64,000 bases of DNA from Sweltsa coloradensis (lineage: Eukaryota; Arthropoda; Insecta; Plecoptera; Chloroperlidae): assembly GCA_024449915.1 (NCBI GenBank), contig JAMZAV010000433.1, positions 1 through 64,000 on the forward strand. Direction: 5' to 3'. Shown piece after piece: positions 36,301 to 50,839 of the stretch (position 1 is the first letter of the stretch; every line of letters starts with the position of its first letter). The position numbers were made by a program, and so were the translations under genes. The notes beneath the pieces were generated by a model, which did not search any database, was not told the DNA's origin, and saw only the letters and a program-made list of their open reading frames with translations.

Positions 36301-37249
36301 TATTACAGCTAATGCGCAAATGCTGGCTTAAAGTCATATTCCACGATAGCTGCACAATAAACGAGAAATCTGATTAAATTACAAAAATCCACTCATGCCT
36401 GGTCTGATCATCTGTAATCTAATTGTAAAGATAGATCCCTGTGTGTTCGTAAGAGCTATAAACTGCATATCAAAGGTCAACATAAAGTTATCATTACTGG
36501 TAGTGTTTTTATTGAAAAACGTAATTAAATAATTATTAAGTACATACATTTACTAATTAAAAGCGTGCCAATAGCAATATTAAAACTGAATTCATTCAGT
36601 TTATAGTTTCAACAAAACCATGGGTGCGTTTGTGTGATACAGCAACGCCACGACAACATAATATCAGAACCGCCTCTCCCTCTTAAGTTAATTACTTGAA
36701 ATTAGCCAATAATTTTAATTAACGTTTTGTTTCAAGGTTGATAATTATCTGGTAGTCCCCACAATACGTTGAATGGCGATGCTTATAACTGTGAAGTCAT
36801 AGGTTGTTTAGAACCATGACCTTTGACTGACAGTTCATACCCCGAGTAATGAATGCGGCTTGAACTTGTGAGCCAGCAGGCCGGAACATATGTTAGGACT
36901 ACAATTTATTCAATTATGTGGATATGTTAGCTTGGCTGTGGACGGACGACACAAGTCACACGTAAGATAGTTGGCTGATTCAAGAAAGCAGCGTACTCAA
37001 ACAGACTTCAGATCAAATTTCACAAAAAGAATTAAATTAATTATTTACCTATTGTGTTATGCAAAACAAACTGATAATAAGATCCTGCAGATGGCTATTA
37101 TTCTGTTAGTTTCCTTTGCGGGCTAGACTAAAAAATCTTCGGACAGTACCTAATGGGGGGGTATTTGTTTGCTTGTTTATTCATTTATCTCCATTGAAAG
37201 CATTATAAATATTTTAGGCTATTTACTACTTGGTCATTTACCGCATATC

Positions 37250-37267
37250 GACCCGGCACCTCCACCA
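37250..37267 (+). repeat. Dispersed 18-mer motif, copy 4
   Basis: Exact GACCCGGCACCTCCACC followed by A; the AAA extension of other copies is absent. Confidence 0.9.
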
Positions 37268-37622
37268 TTGATGCGAATTAAAATATAACCGTAAACAATA
37301 TGTTTATTGCTTTGAATCAAGGCATCTAATAATCAATAACTGTGAATATCAAAAAACACCACTGATCCCGAAGAGCAATTTTTAAACGTGATAACATTTT
37401 GAATAAAACTGTACTTAAGTTCCAAAGACAAAGTGAAAATATCCAAGTTTAGGGCTACCTCTAGATGAGTTTTTTTTTCTTTAAATATGCTTTCGAAAAT
37501 GTAAATCAGTCCATATTTATTAATTTTCTACAGAATGCCTTATTAAAATTTTATTATCACGGTCAGTAAAATAATAAAATAGTAATAATAATAATATTAT
37601 TAAATCAAAATTATATCTAGGA

Positions 37623-37642
37623 GACCCGGCACCTCCACCAAA
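37623..37642 (+). repeat. Dispersed 18-mer motif, copy 5
   Basis: Exact GACCCGGCACCTCCACCAAA, in the same orientation and 373 bp from copy 4. Confidence 0.9.
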
Positions 37643-38932
37643 AACACCCATTAATTCAATTGGTGTTTTTGTAATGATTATAAGTATCAACTTGAGTAAA
37701 AAGTGCAACGAAAAACTAAAATATTAATTAAGCATAGTTTCCAATTTCCATTATTTCTTATGAAACAACGCTGATTACAAACATTGTTTTTGAAGTGCTC
37801 ATTTTTATATCAATTCTTAAGTTATAAGTCCAAAGTTCAAAAGAACCATTGTACATAATCAATTCTCTTTTCTGTGTGTTTCTTTTAAATTAACATCACT
37901 AAAACATGTGGAACTCGCACACCTGAATATTAATAGTTAAGGGTACTGCTAATCTTTATTTAAGTGCAAGAAAATTGCAGCATTCCGAGTCGAAAATTGC
38001 AGGAGTTGCATACTTAAGACAAGTAAAGGATAAACCTTATCTTCCCTCATAAGAAATAAAGAAAATTTAACTTGTAGTGCTTCAGCTTTAACACAGAGAA
38101 CTACGCATAATTGATGCCCGGACAAAATTAATTATCAACGGTGTTTTGCAAGACTTAAATTGAAAATTCTTATTGTTAAATATTAAGCCTTTACGAACAA
38201 AAGAGAAATTAAATATTAATATGAAAGATTCTGATGGCACAACTGATGTTGAGCAGTTTCGGAGTAAACAAGCTTGTAGTCGAAGCGCTTGGTTCGGTGC
38301 GGGATCACTTATCAAGCCTACATAGTAAAGAAATAAAATCTTTGTTTGCTATCGGGCATAGAGTAAGAGACATAGAACGCGATTCGAAGAAAAGATTAGC
38401 AATTGTCGTAAAAATCTGAGTTCAACTTCAAACTCAGAATAATAATAGACGTATGTGACACCGCGGACTGCCAATTTGAAAGTAGAAAATGTAATAATCT
38501 TGTCAAATTAAATAAATCGAATATCAAAAAAATACTCATTTTTTTCTTTTATCAATATACATTTCATAAATTATATAACCACACATTTTTTTCCTCTAGC
38601 TAACGAACCAAACGATTTAAATTTTTTGTCAACAAGTTTTGCTATAAAACGAATGCCAGCCAGGGTAAGACACAATTAACTCTTATTTTGGCTTTACTAC
38701 AATAGAGTCTAATAAGTTTGTTCTTGAGGCCTTGAGGCTTGAAACGTTTTAACCATACCATCAAACACAACTACATGAATCAATCCCTAATTAAAATCCT
38801 ATAGTGCCAAAATAAACACTAGAAAAAGAACAAAATTGAATCTCTCGATTAAATTCTTTCGAAAACGCCTCGAGCCAAATTTTTTTAAATATATAATTCC
38901 GCTGAAGAACTAAGTCCTTTTGTAGAAAACCT

Positions 38933-39350
38933 GATCCCACACAAAACAAAAACTTGTAAAAATACAACCAAACCTTACACACTAAAAATAAATGAGATCT
39001 AAAAAGGGGCCAAGCTCATCTACCCTTCCACATTTGCGCAATCTTAAATCATAAACGTACAGTGTCCCGTAACAGCATCATTGAAAATCTTGGCAAAATA
39101 GAATTTGCAATTATTAATTTAAACGAAATAGTTCATCCAAGTTCTTTTTTTCTAATTAATTCAAACGTAATATCATGCAAATTCTATTTTGCCAAGCTTT
39201 TCAAGGATGCTGTTACGGGACACTGTACGTTTAAGAATTAAGAATGCGCAAATGTGGAAGGGTAGATGTGCTTGGCCCGTTTTGGATCTCATTTCTTTGA
39301 GTGTGTAAGGTTTGACTGTATTTTTACAAGTTTTTGTTATGTGTGGGATT
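38933..39350. mobile_element. 418-bp fold-back element
   Basis: Arms of about 180 bp (38933-39115 and 39174-39350) pair around a loop of roughly 60 bases. Outer words are ATCCCACACAAAAC and its complement at 39340-39349. Inner words are GGCAAAATAGAATTTGC and GCAAATTCTATTTTGCC. There is no coding frame. It is a MITE-like hairpin unrelated by sequence to those at 35-36 kb. Confidence 0.8.
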
Positions 39351-42300
39351 TCATTACTTTTTCAAGTTCCATTGCAAAATTATTTGTTAAAATTTAATAC
39401 TTTTAGCAAAGTTGATTTAATTGCTATGGTATTACCAATTAACAATAGAATGTAAAATCAAGTGGTCCAAAGACTGTCTTTTTGTAAACAATGTAGGCGA
39501 TCATTGTCAAGTAACTATAGTTACTTGTTGATTGTATGCCTGTATAAGACATATTAAAACCTTAATTTGGAAGTCTTCCAGCAAATTTTTTCAAATTTTT
39601 CTTTCAAAAGACCCTATATCACTATAGCCTATAATTTCCATGTAAAATATGATCGTTTTAGCCCCACCCGTTTGGTCAGAATCGCTGACCGATTGAAACT
39701 GATGAATTAGACCGTAGTAGCAGTAGTAGTAGCTAACATCCTTAAAGTGATTTTGAGCATGTTTCAAGCCATTTTTTCACCAAGAAGGAATGCTCGTACC
39801 CCAACTTAATTTGGCATGTGTTGTCAAGTACTTAAATCCCCTTGATTGTGGTAGTTTTTAAGTTTACATAACGTTTCATGACGGCTGGGTGACACCTCGA
39901 AATCACCCCAACTCTGCTTGCTGTATAAGGTGCTTGAGTGTGTAGCGCATCGCGGCTTGACTGCGACGCCCTAACGGGCACCTAGATAAGTCTAAATGTA
40001 ATTTCCCACAAAGAAATTGTTCAGGAACGGTGAAACAATTGAGATTTTCTTGCTAAACCGATCTGCCTATAAGTAAATTTATTTTAGGAAATATCATTTT
40101 GATATTACTGTTTGAAGTAAAATGTTTTGTTGAAACAAGGGATTCTTCGAGCAGCTTTCCCCGAGCGCACGGCAAATCTATCGTGGAGCGTTTCCAACGC
40201 TCGAATGCGTAACCCTACGGCCTTGCCATCGACATATTTATCTGGAAGGAGTTTGTTTATGATAAGTAGTCTGGCAGACAATTTCGTACGGCGTCCGCGA
40301 CCATGGCCAAACAGAAATCGCCATGGGCTAGACAAATGATTGGCCATTCTCCAAAATACAATTGGGAAATCGATCTTATTTTAGCAGGAGATATGTTAAA
40401 ATTATTTAAATTATTTAAACATCATTAAACCAGGACGATTTGCCTTTTGTTCTAAAGACATTTTGCCAAATTGTGTCATTTCGTCTGCACACATAGTCGA
40501 CCATTGGTCTTATACAAAACTCAGTCTTGTATGTTATTTATTTTTATAACTTTTCGTCTCAAAATTCGTGTGGTCTAATGTGTGTTCTTAATTCTTATCG
40601 AATAAAATATTTTCCGCTTGTTGGCCATGCAAAATGAAACAATAGTTAGGTTTTGTATTTTATACATCACCATCTTCGTTTTAATTTTGTTACGGTGTCG
40701 CCGTACACAGCAACAGACATTTGCTCACAATTTGAGTCATCTTAATTACTTATTTTTGTGATCTTATTAGTTATTACCTTTAATACATGTTTCAAATTGT
40801 TCGTACTTCGTACATTCTATTACAAATGTATTTATTTTTATGTGATGTCAAATATTTTTTGTGGCATTGTTAACGATGAAGATATTAACACGACTACTTA
40901 TTATGTCTAAACAAAGAGTGTATCGCTAAGCAAGGCTAGTGTAAGGTGTTTCTTGGCGGCTACGCATGCTCGTGTTCCTCGTTTTAGATAATAGACAGGG
41001 TATTGAACCTGTACTTTTTGCCCAAAGTTTTGTTGTCGATGGCGTCAGTGTGGCGCCAACACCCACCCTTCCCCCTCCCGTTTCACCCCCGGGCAATCTC
41101 TCTGGCTAGATGTCTCTTTGCCAAACTTTGGAAAAGACCATAAATCGAACTTGCATAAAAGATTCTTACTACTCTTCCAGTGATTGGGGTTGATTTTTAT
41201 CCTGGACTAAACTTTCACCAAAACATAAAAAAGATGTTATTCTGAAAGGGGTCCTATCAAAAGATTGAAACTGCACAAATGAAAAGAAGAATAACAAGAT
41301 AATAACTCATTCGAAAACGAGCAAACGTCTAGAAAATAAGGAACGAATATTTTTCATACTTCTGAATACATAAACGCTCTCAAAAACAGGGATTTGAAAC
41401 AAGACGATAGCCGTATAGATACAAAGTGTATTAACGTATACCTATGTTATTTTCTTAATGTCTACTCAATTCAGTAAGGACCCTAATTCAGGAAGCCTAC
41501 ACAACGCATTATATAAACAGTGTTGAAAAGAGTTTCAACAATGAAATAATTAACATATAATGTACAAATAAAAGAAAATAGCTGTGTAGAGCTAATTTAA
41601 AATAATGTTTACAAATAAGATTTTATAAGCTAATAACACTTACTGAGGCTGGCTGGTTTTTGATGTGCTTACATCGGGAGCCACAAACATGCGTCATCCG
41701 AGGACCTGAAATAAATCCAAACCACAAGGTTAATTAGCAAATGTCTCATTAAACAGAATAACGCAGGCTCATGCTTTAAACATTAAACCCGTGAACCCAT
41801 GTGGGTTTCAACAGTGGGATTAGAACGAACTTGTGCTGGAAACACTACGTAGTTGAAATAAACGCGAAACGGGCCATGATCACAAGAATCGGTAAACTTA
41901 ACAAGGATTTATTTATTTATTTAACTCGAAAATGGTTAATTTATGTAAAAAAATATATGAACAACTTTACTGATACCTTTCTCTAATTACACTGGTATGA
42001 TTAGTTAACTTGCTCCTCCTTTTAAAATTAAATTTTTGTACTGAATGAAAATATATATGATATATAAATAATATTTAAAAAATCTTGAGATACCGAATAT
42101 AAGCAAATACATGTTATATATCATGCTTGAACCTGACTCCGTGCTAGCCAAAACATGTCCAATCAATAAAAAAAGAAATAACAATTCGATTTATGGAAAT
42201 TCTGTGAAAAAAATTAAAAATTACACGCCGAAAATTGTGGTACTCATATGCGTTTTTTTTAAAAAATAAAGATTTTCTTGTATTTTAAAATTTATTTAAA

Positions 42301-43803
42301 TTAATGTTTTTTAAATGTCTATTCAAAATGTTTCGTCTTTTGATATATTTTTTTAGAATATCAAGAATGCCACGGATTTCGAAAGCCAAAGTAAATCATC
42401 ACAGACAGTTAAAAAACCATCCGTGAAAATGTTATTTGTAGCTCAATAAAAATATTGTTGGTCGTTTCCAAAGTGTGTTACAAAACGTGAGGCCCAAAGC
42501 GTAATGTCTTATGATAGTGACAGGTGTCCCCGCAATTCCTCCTATAACCAGAACATCGGCGTAGTAGAATAGGTTTTTTAATCGACCTCTCTTCGTGGAA
42601 TTTTCTGTCAAGTAATAATTCGAAAATATTTTTAGGCATTTTTCGACATTGGTTTAAGTTTTTTTTTAAGATTTTCGTTTTTGAGGAACGGTTTTTTAAT
42701 ACGTTTTATTATTATGTTTGTTTTATTATTGTATTGTGTTATTATTTGTATTTATTGTAATTTTTGAAAATAAGTTTATTTAACAAATTAAATATTAAAT
42801 GAATAAATAGACTGATTGATGCATACAATTTGATGCCTGTTAAAAGCATAGTTTTAATTCATTAAATGTATTATAATATATCAATAAAATATTATTCAAC
42901 ATGATACACAGTGCTTGGCATAATTGGAAAAAAGAGTGCAATTTCTTGCTAAAAACTTTCAAAAGAAAATACCCTTTGAGAATTTAAGAAACCTTAAAAA
43001 GTGTGTGCTAATACTCGAAAAATATGTTCAAATCCTTGATAACATGACTCTGATAGAAATTTAACGGCAAGAGAACGGCAAGAGAACGCAATATGCATGT
43101 GACTATATAAAAAAAAATTGTCTTCATCTTCGTTCTTCGTTCGAAGTAAGTGCACGCTTTTAAATTCAACTCAAATCTTGTCACCCACGACAAAAAGACG
43201 ACGTCTGAAGCAAAGAACGAACGACTTAATTCAAAAAAGAAATCCTTTGAATTTACTTTACATTTACTGTTGAATACGATTTATAAGAATATGAATCCGT
43301 TTTTTGTGACAGTAGAAGTTTATAACCTGAGAAAGCGTACGGCTTTATGATATTTTTAGATCACAACGTTGTGGTTTTCCTGTTTTGTATCGTCTTGTTG
43401 TCATCTCGTCATTTCGTCATGGCATCTTATATTCATGTTATTATGTAGTCTTATCTTTATGTTGTCAGATTTACATGTTATTAAGGTTACACGCTGTCAT
43501 GTTATATTACAGTTGCACTGCAATGTTTCCACATCGCCAAGATTACATATTGTAATGCAGTCTTATCGTTACGTCATCATGCTTAATGTCGAGACGAGTC
43601 GCGGAGGCTAGTTAAAGACGAGTTTGAGCGTGATATGAATGAAATTATAAGACACAAATTTCAACTAAAGACGAATATTACTGTTACGATTTATGTGTTG
43701 CAATGTAAATACAAATCAAATTAATATTGGAAAAAATTAAATTGTAATGTGAAATGGAATTGATGTTGAATTATACATGCATGCTCAGCTACCTCTACTA
43801 ACG
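39351..43803. other. AT-rich intergenic DNA, one ambiguous GC-rich patch
   Basis: At 40105-40350 a GC-richer patch is open on both strands (70 and 80 codons) with no motif I recognise; it could be an exon or a transposon piece. Another GC-rich patch with CCCCCTCCCGTTTCACCCCC lies near 41065-41095. The rest shows nothing. Confidence 0.4.
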
Positions 43804-44052
43804 ATATCAATGCATTTATCGTGAGTTCTACTCGTAAAGACCTGGCACCTCCACCAAAAATATCAATGCATAAATCGTTGTAAGATTTACAAGTAAAGAC
43901 CGGGACCTCCACCAAAAATATCAATGCATAAATCTTGAGTTAGATCTTTAAGTAAAAACCTAGCAGCACCTCCACCAAAAATATCAATGCATAAATCGTG
44001 AGTTAGATCTACAAGTAAAGACCTGGCACCTCCACCAAAAATATCAATGCAT
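43804..44052 (-). repeat. 60-bp tandem array built on the 18-mer motif
   Basis: Four units of 59-61 bp each contain ATATCAATGCATAAATCGTGAG, a spacer with TACAAGTAAA, and a variant of the 18-mer. The motif copies lie at 43839-43858, 43898-43916, 43957-43979 and 44020-44039. The variants carry a CTGG or CTAG change or a small indel in the centre. The last unit is followed by ATATCAATGCATGACG. Confidence 0.92.
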
Positions 44053-45115
44053 GACGTTAAGGAATCATGTCCTCATTTTATTATGTCACTTTCTGCTCTT
44101 TGTATAATCTCATAAAAGTCCGCCAAAGTTATATTTTAGTGTTGATTGAAGTAGAACACGAAGACTTGTACATTATGGGGCCGACGCGTCACCAGCGGAG
44201 GAACAATCCCACAACTGTTCATCTGTTCTGTGGTTGTATTGTGATCTTTGCATACTACGCATCATGATGTAGGTCAGACTGTGGGAGGTTGGTTGATGTT
44301 GAGGAGGGGGATGATTGGAGAGATCAAAGAAGCCACTAGATCACCATTGTCACCATCAACTTGACGCCACTTGCAGAACTAACGTCAGCATGCTGTTTAC
44401 TGACGCATTATGCTGCAATTGAGTTCACAGCTGTTATACTCTCTGTTAAATGTGGTTTTAAGAGCCATTATAGAACATTATTCATCAATGACATAATTTT
44501 GGAGTGAGTATTACAAAATATTCGTTTTCTGATTTGCAGTTGAATAATCAATCAGAGAGCGATTAAACTTATTGGAAGTAAGAATAAGTATTATTAATTT
44601 GGAATTGTTTTTGAAAATATATTTTCTGATGTATAATCAGCCAACTTTAACGGGTGAAGTAACAGTTGACACAACAACAGTCGAGGTACAAAAAACAAAT
44701 ATTGCCATCTTAGTTTGACCAAAATAACTAGGGGTGTCACACTTTTGTAACTTCCGATTAATCTCGGGACTTGATCAATCGATATCATAAAGAAATTTAA
44801 TCAGTTACATTCTTTGCTAGATTCATACAGTCATATTGTACATAGTTTATCTGTAATCATTTGACATCCCCAAATACAACATATCTTAGGCAACATTCAA
44901 CAGGAAATATAAATAAATTGACTTTATTTGTTGTGAATCAACAATCACATAGTAACAAAAACACAAGCAATGTCTGGTTAAGAAAAACCCCTTCCAAAGA
45001 GCAAGGAAAGAAATTCATTGCGAATTGATATTAAATGTAAATATATTGTATGAATCATATCAATCGGAGATCAAGTTCGGTTTTTATCGAGAGAACCTGG
45101 CACACGCACAGACGG
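44053..45115. other. Nothing recognised
   Basis: Mixed AT-rich sequence; short frames lack motifs. Confidence 0.4.
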
Positions 45116-45319
45116 ACGGACGGATGGACGGACAGAAAAGTGACGCTGAAGATTATTTAAAATCTTATATAAATACGTATTTTGTTAGTGCTTGGAGATG
45201 AGCACTGATGATATTGTTGTAAATGATTTCGAAGTAGGAATCTTTACTACGTTTAAAACAATGACATAAGTCTGAAGCTACCGTATAAGCGTCACTTTTC
45301 TGTCCGTCCATCCGTCCGT
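45116..45319. repeat. Inverted repeat with perfect 32-bp arms
   Basis: The arms at 45116-45147 and 45288-45319 are exact reverse complements. The left arm starts ACGGACGGATGGACGGACAG and ends AAAAGTGACGCT. The loop is 140 bases. The same GACGGACGGACAG word recurs singly near 54400, so the arms belong to a dispersed family. Confidence 0.85.
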
Positions 45320-47330
45320 AATCAATAACAAACCTCTTTCGGTGCATTATAAACAGCATTCGTTGCCAGTCAATAATGTATAAAGAAAAATTTAAACACT
45401 ACATTCTGGATTTTTAGGGGTGAAAATCGAAACAACGCATTTCTGAAGATTACACACAACTTTTTTCTTTGCTCCAAAGGAATGCTCCAAAGGAATTTGA
45501 ATATTTTATGATGGATTTCGTAGCAGACTAAATTGATTTGGTTATTGTGAGTATATTTGTTTCAAAAATGAAATAAAACAATGCAACGCAATTATTTACC
45601 ATACATTAAACAACAGTTTTGTCATTAAACTTGTATGTATAGCTTCACTGTAGAAAAAGGAAATATTAATCTGAGCCCTGTATTGATTTTTGGTTATCCC
45701 AATTCATATATTTCATTTCAATTATGGACAAATTATAGAAAAAAGATAAATGCTGTTTGTAATTACGAGGTGACTGAACTGAGTTGCTCTTTCTTTGTGA
45801 CTCGTTTGTTTTAACGAGGCATCCCGCATTATTTTCTGTTTCCGTTTTGATTGAAGAGTTTTTAATGAAAAGTGTTTTCAGAGAATTTTTAATCATAATT
45901 CTAGAGGGAAAGTTCGCTCACGCTTCATGTTATTTTTGAAATTGGCTTGGTTTTGTAAGTACTGATATAATTAGATTATGAAGAACAACTATTAAAAGCC
46001 GTCATTAGGTATCACCCAACATCATTCATCATTCGTTCCATTCGTGAAAACTTAATTGACCACACGAACGTAATGGTTCTTGCGACGGGTCTGAGAATGA
46101 AGACCTGTGTGTAGCCGACAGATTCCGGTGGTTCTGCTAAAGGTCAGAGGTGAAGTTTCCCTCTCCCGGTGACCTTTAGAACCTCCTAAACACATCTGGC
46201 CAGATGAGCACGTAACTCGCCTTCTTCCCACCTGTGTGTGTTTGTTAAATACATATACGGTGACACACAGGGATTATTCTCTGTTTACTTAAGCCCTTCC
46301 ATTCGGCTATCAAAGGCTTGTTTAAGCGCTAGGATAAATGACTGCGTCTAGATGAAATAGGCCTACAACGCTTTGGCGCTCGAGTTACACGCTCTTGGTT
46401 TTAATCATTTACGTCAGTCAAAGCAAATTAATACATCATTTTAATTTACATTGTGTTATTTACATAAATCAAATATGATCAAACATAGATTTTTAAAATA
46501 AACAACCATTCAGTAATAAAGCTTTATCTCATTGTATTTTAATTGGAAAGCCCTCGCAATTACCATTAACGTACTGGTCCATTCTTCACACTGCAACCAA
46601 TTATAAACATGAACGTAGATACAGACGATGACTGTTTTCAACTTATTTAAAAACGGTAACAGTAGATATAAAACATGCCATTATAAAATAATGATGCTGG
46701 CCTATTACATTAGTTTTCCGATTGTTCAGTAAATGAGGGACCAAAGAGCAGCTGTTTTTAAGGGAAGTAAATAGAAATAGCAAACAATATTGAGCCAATC
46801 TAGATCAATCATCAGGTGGTTACGGATCAGTTTGTTGCTTGTTAAAATGAAATAAAAATTTCAATTTCAAATGCAGTAATGAAGTTGTTTTATTCTGGGC
46901 GGCGAACTCATCAGTATAAGGGACTACGACGAAAATTAATAAATTATTAAGGATTCAAAGCCACGCCTCTACATTGCATGCGACTTATGCGTGCGATATA
47001 CGGTAATACTTTTTTTCGTAGAATTAATCTTTATATTACACACGAGGATGGAAGTAAAACGAAGAGTTACTTAGCTCTTTCTGATATTTCATGCATGCAG
47101 TACTTTCGTAAACCTTCGCAAAGTTGGTCGAGTTAATAATTTCATTAATTAATTTAACTTTCATTGTATTGATTTACAGTTACTTATTTACACAGGAGGG
47201 CATTTAATAAATATTAGATATATACTTTATAAAATAACTTGATGAAAATAACATAAACTTAAATAGGCAACTATACACAGTTAGCTGTAGTGAACAGTCA
47301 CACCTCGTATAACCACGCTTATAATAACCT

Positions 47331-47345
47331 GACCCGGCACCTCCA
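47331..47345 (+). repeat. Dispersed 18-mer motif, partial copy
   Basis: GACCCGGCACCTCCA is exact, but the final CCAAA is replaced by TAGAA. Confidence 0.7.
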
Positions 47346-49110
47346 TAGAACACTTCCAAGTTTTCTACTTCAAATTTAGTTGAGATCAGCTTGTTAATTG
47401 ATTTATTTGATTTTTTTAATTTACGTTACTTAAATTAGGTGGTGTGAAAGATTGATACTTAGAGTAATTATTTCAAAAATATTTTAATTCTTTATTTACC
47501 TTCATGATCATTATATAGATATTATTGTTATTTGTTGATAGTAGAATAAATATCTTAAATTAAAAAGAATATATAATATTTAAATAATATTTATATGATA
47601 TATCATACATTCATATGTGGAGGAGCAATCTTCTACGTTAGGCGATCGTAACCGCCTCAAAATGGTGTTATAATGGTATTTCGAAATTTAGTGAACAATT
47701 GAGCACAAAACTAACTCAATGATATTATAGGTGACTGAAACCTTCATTATTTTAACAACTCTGCTCGACAGACCTTGTTACCCAATACAGCTTGTTAATG
47801 ATAATGTTGTTTCTTATCTATGCACCGTTAATATATTAGACTGAGACATACAAGATACATACAATAACATACATATACAACATACAAGGTAAGTTCACAA
47901 TTATTTAACGTCCATCCTTTTTAGTTATAGAAACTAAATAAGATAGGACAACAGCTGAAACATTTGGAGTGCATAAATGAGCACAAAAAATGAAATATTA
48001 TTAGGAAAAAATGTATATAATTGTAATACAACAATGTATAAAAAGACAACAGATCTATGCACACATTCAAATTGTGTTATTATACTAATATTAATTTAGG
48101 AGTTAACAATCCTCATGGGATTAACTAGGAAAGTCGGGAGTAAATGCTAAGGATCATTCAACATAAACCTGGGTAGGAATTCAGTTTAACTGAGGAACAC
48201 ATTGCAAAACACCTTGGTGCTGACTCCGTTCTAAATACTAACGCAACGAAAACACATCAAGTTGACAACACTCCTAAAGCTCATTAAAACTTGTAATCGT
48301 ACACCTGTGTCTTACATTATTCTGTGCAAGCAAGCAAGCACAACCTTCTGTATCGAAACAAAGTTAATTTTACTTTAATGTCTTCGAAACAACATCCTTC
48401 AACTAATTTTAATTTACAGTAATTGTTATGAAGAAATTAGTATGATTATATTAACTGGGAGTTAAAATGGAATGTAAATACGATGTTAGAAATTCGTCTT
48501 TTCTAAATGGAACAATTGTGGAAGCTGCAGCTTATGAGGAATCCAGAGTGAAAAGTTTAGAAGGTGTTTGAAAGTTATGGAATTGAAAGAACATATGATG
48601 TGAAGAATATGATATCCTTCTGTTATCCTTCTGTTGTCTGTTGTGTGTTCTGTTAGCTGTAATTAATAATAAGTAAATTCTTCATCCACCAAGTTTATTC
48701 ATTATAAACAATTTTCCTGATTAAATAATATACCCACTCTTCATGTTCATACTTGTTTGAAACCTCCAGCATAGCAACAGCAACATTCCATGGATGTTGT
48801 TTTCTTTGAGATATGTGAATGTTTCTTCGATATTGCAAGTTAGTTCACAATGTGTGACGTGTTTGGAAAGGAAGTCTCCTAATTACGTGTGGTAACCGCG
48901 CCTCGTGCCTACAACACAAGAGCCAAGCCACGCGCCACCTCGTCAAAACAGAAACCTCACAAGTAGCCTCTTGCTTTGTAATAGCGACTTTATAGGGTAT
49001 TCAATCACGAAGAATTGTAATAAAAATTATACGAGTTTAGACGCACAATAAAGGATTAACTTTAGTGTGTTCTTACGACTGGCATAACCAACGAGAAAAC
49101 ATATATATAT

Positions 49111-49180
49111 TTGGTGGAGGGGCCGGGTCTTTATGAGTAGTTCAAATTCACGAGAAATATATTTATATCTTTGGAGGTGC
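49111..49180 (-). repeat. 18-mer motif plus a degenerate second unit
   Basis: TTGGTGGAGGGGCCGGGTC (49111-49129) has one change from the core. About 60 bp on, TTTGGAGGTGCC recurs. The DNA between (CTTTATGAGTAGTTCAAATTCACG) resembles the spacer of the array at 43804-44052 on the opposite strand, so this is a worn piece of the same 60-bp repeat. Confidence 0.7.
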
Positions 49181-50184
49181 CTATGCTCGCGTGTATAACT
49201 CGACATCAATTAAATTCGATTGAATTTGAATTTAATTAAATGTTAATTTAATTTGCATTTACACTGCAACACATTCATTGTTACTCGGTGATAGAACGTC
49301 AAAAGTCTATTTTGTGTCTCATAATAAGAAACTGCAATATTTAATTACGCTAAATACATACAAATATCAATTGAAGAAAAAATATTTCTTTTCAAAATAA
49401 CTTGACAGTTTTATTCAGTTAAATGATTTGTTTTCACACCTCGGCCTAAGTTATAAGTATTTTGGTTTGGAACTTTTCGAATAAGATAAAACGTATTCGG
49501 GTGTTGGTATTTATTGTAATTTTAGCGCATCACTCCGCTTTAGGTTAATCGGCGAATTCAATTGAGTAGTTTCGCTACTGTTATCTTTAATTAAGTATGA
49601 CCTCTAAAATGTCGAATAACAGTATCACTGTCTGGCACAATTACACCTGAACGCTCTCTAATTAGTGGTTTAGTTAGCTCGGTGTTGATTCAGGCAGAAG
49701 CTAGTCACAGTGATCCAGTCGACTCACCGCACATCGCTGCAGCGCGGCAATCAGGGATCAAAGCCAGCACACAACCGATACTCCCTCGGGGTGTAATGAA
49801 GGTATGTCTGGATCCCGCTCAGTGATTACATCCCTTGACTTCGGTGCCTCAGGTAATAATACAAGTCTCAAATAATTCAGAAACAAGAACTAGACTGGGG
49901 GAAATGATTGACCCTATTTACAACGTTGTCAGCATTAAAGTTGGGAAACTAAACCCTAACTAATGAAAGTTTGACAAATTGCCTCTCGGCTGAAAACAGT
50001 ATAAGATTTTCAAAAGTATAGTTTTTTGTTGTTACAAAAATACAAAACAAAGTACCGTCCACTGATAGCAGTGTGATTTTAAACACAACTGTGTTAGCCC
50101 AACTCTCATAGAGTATTACATACGTCATACAATGTATGTATGTCCGTGAGGTTATTGAACAATACTCTTTTCAATATTTTGCTA

Positions 50185-50816
<632 letters not shown>

Positions 50817-50839
50817 TTATTATTATTATTATTATTATA
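50817..50839. repeat. (ATT)n shared by two LINE tails
   Basis: About eight ATT units form the tail of copy A on the + strand and the tail of the minus-strand R2/R4-like fragment. Confidence 0.9.

Larger units (their letters stand above)
36301..38932. other. AT-rich intergenic DNA with two 18-mer motifs
   Basis: No gene is recognised. A short + strand frame at 38234-38419 has mixed composition but no motif. The 18-mer motif occurs at 37250 and 37623. Confidence 0.4.
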
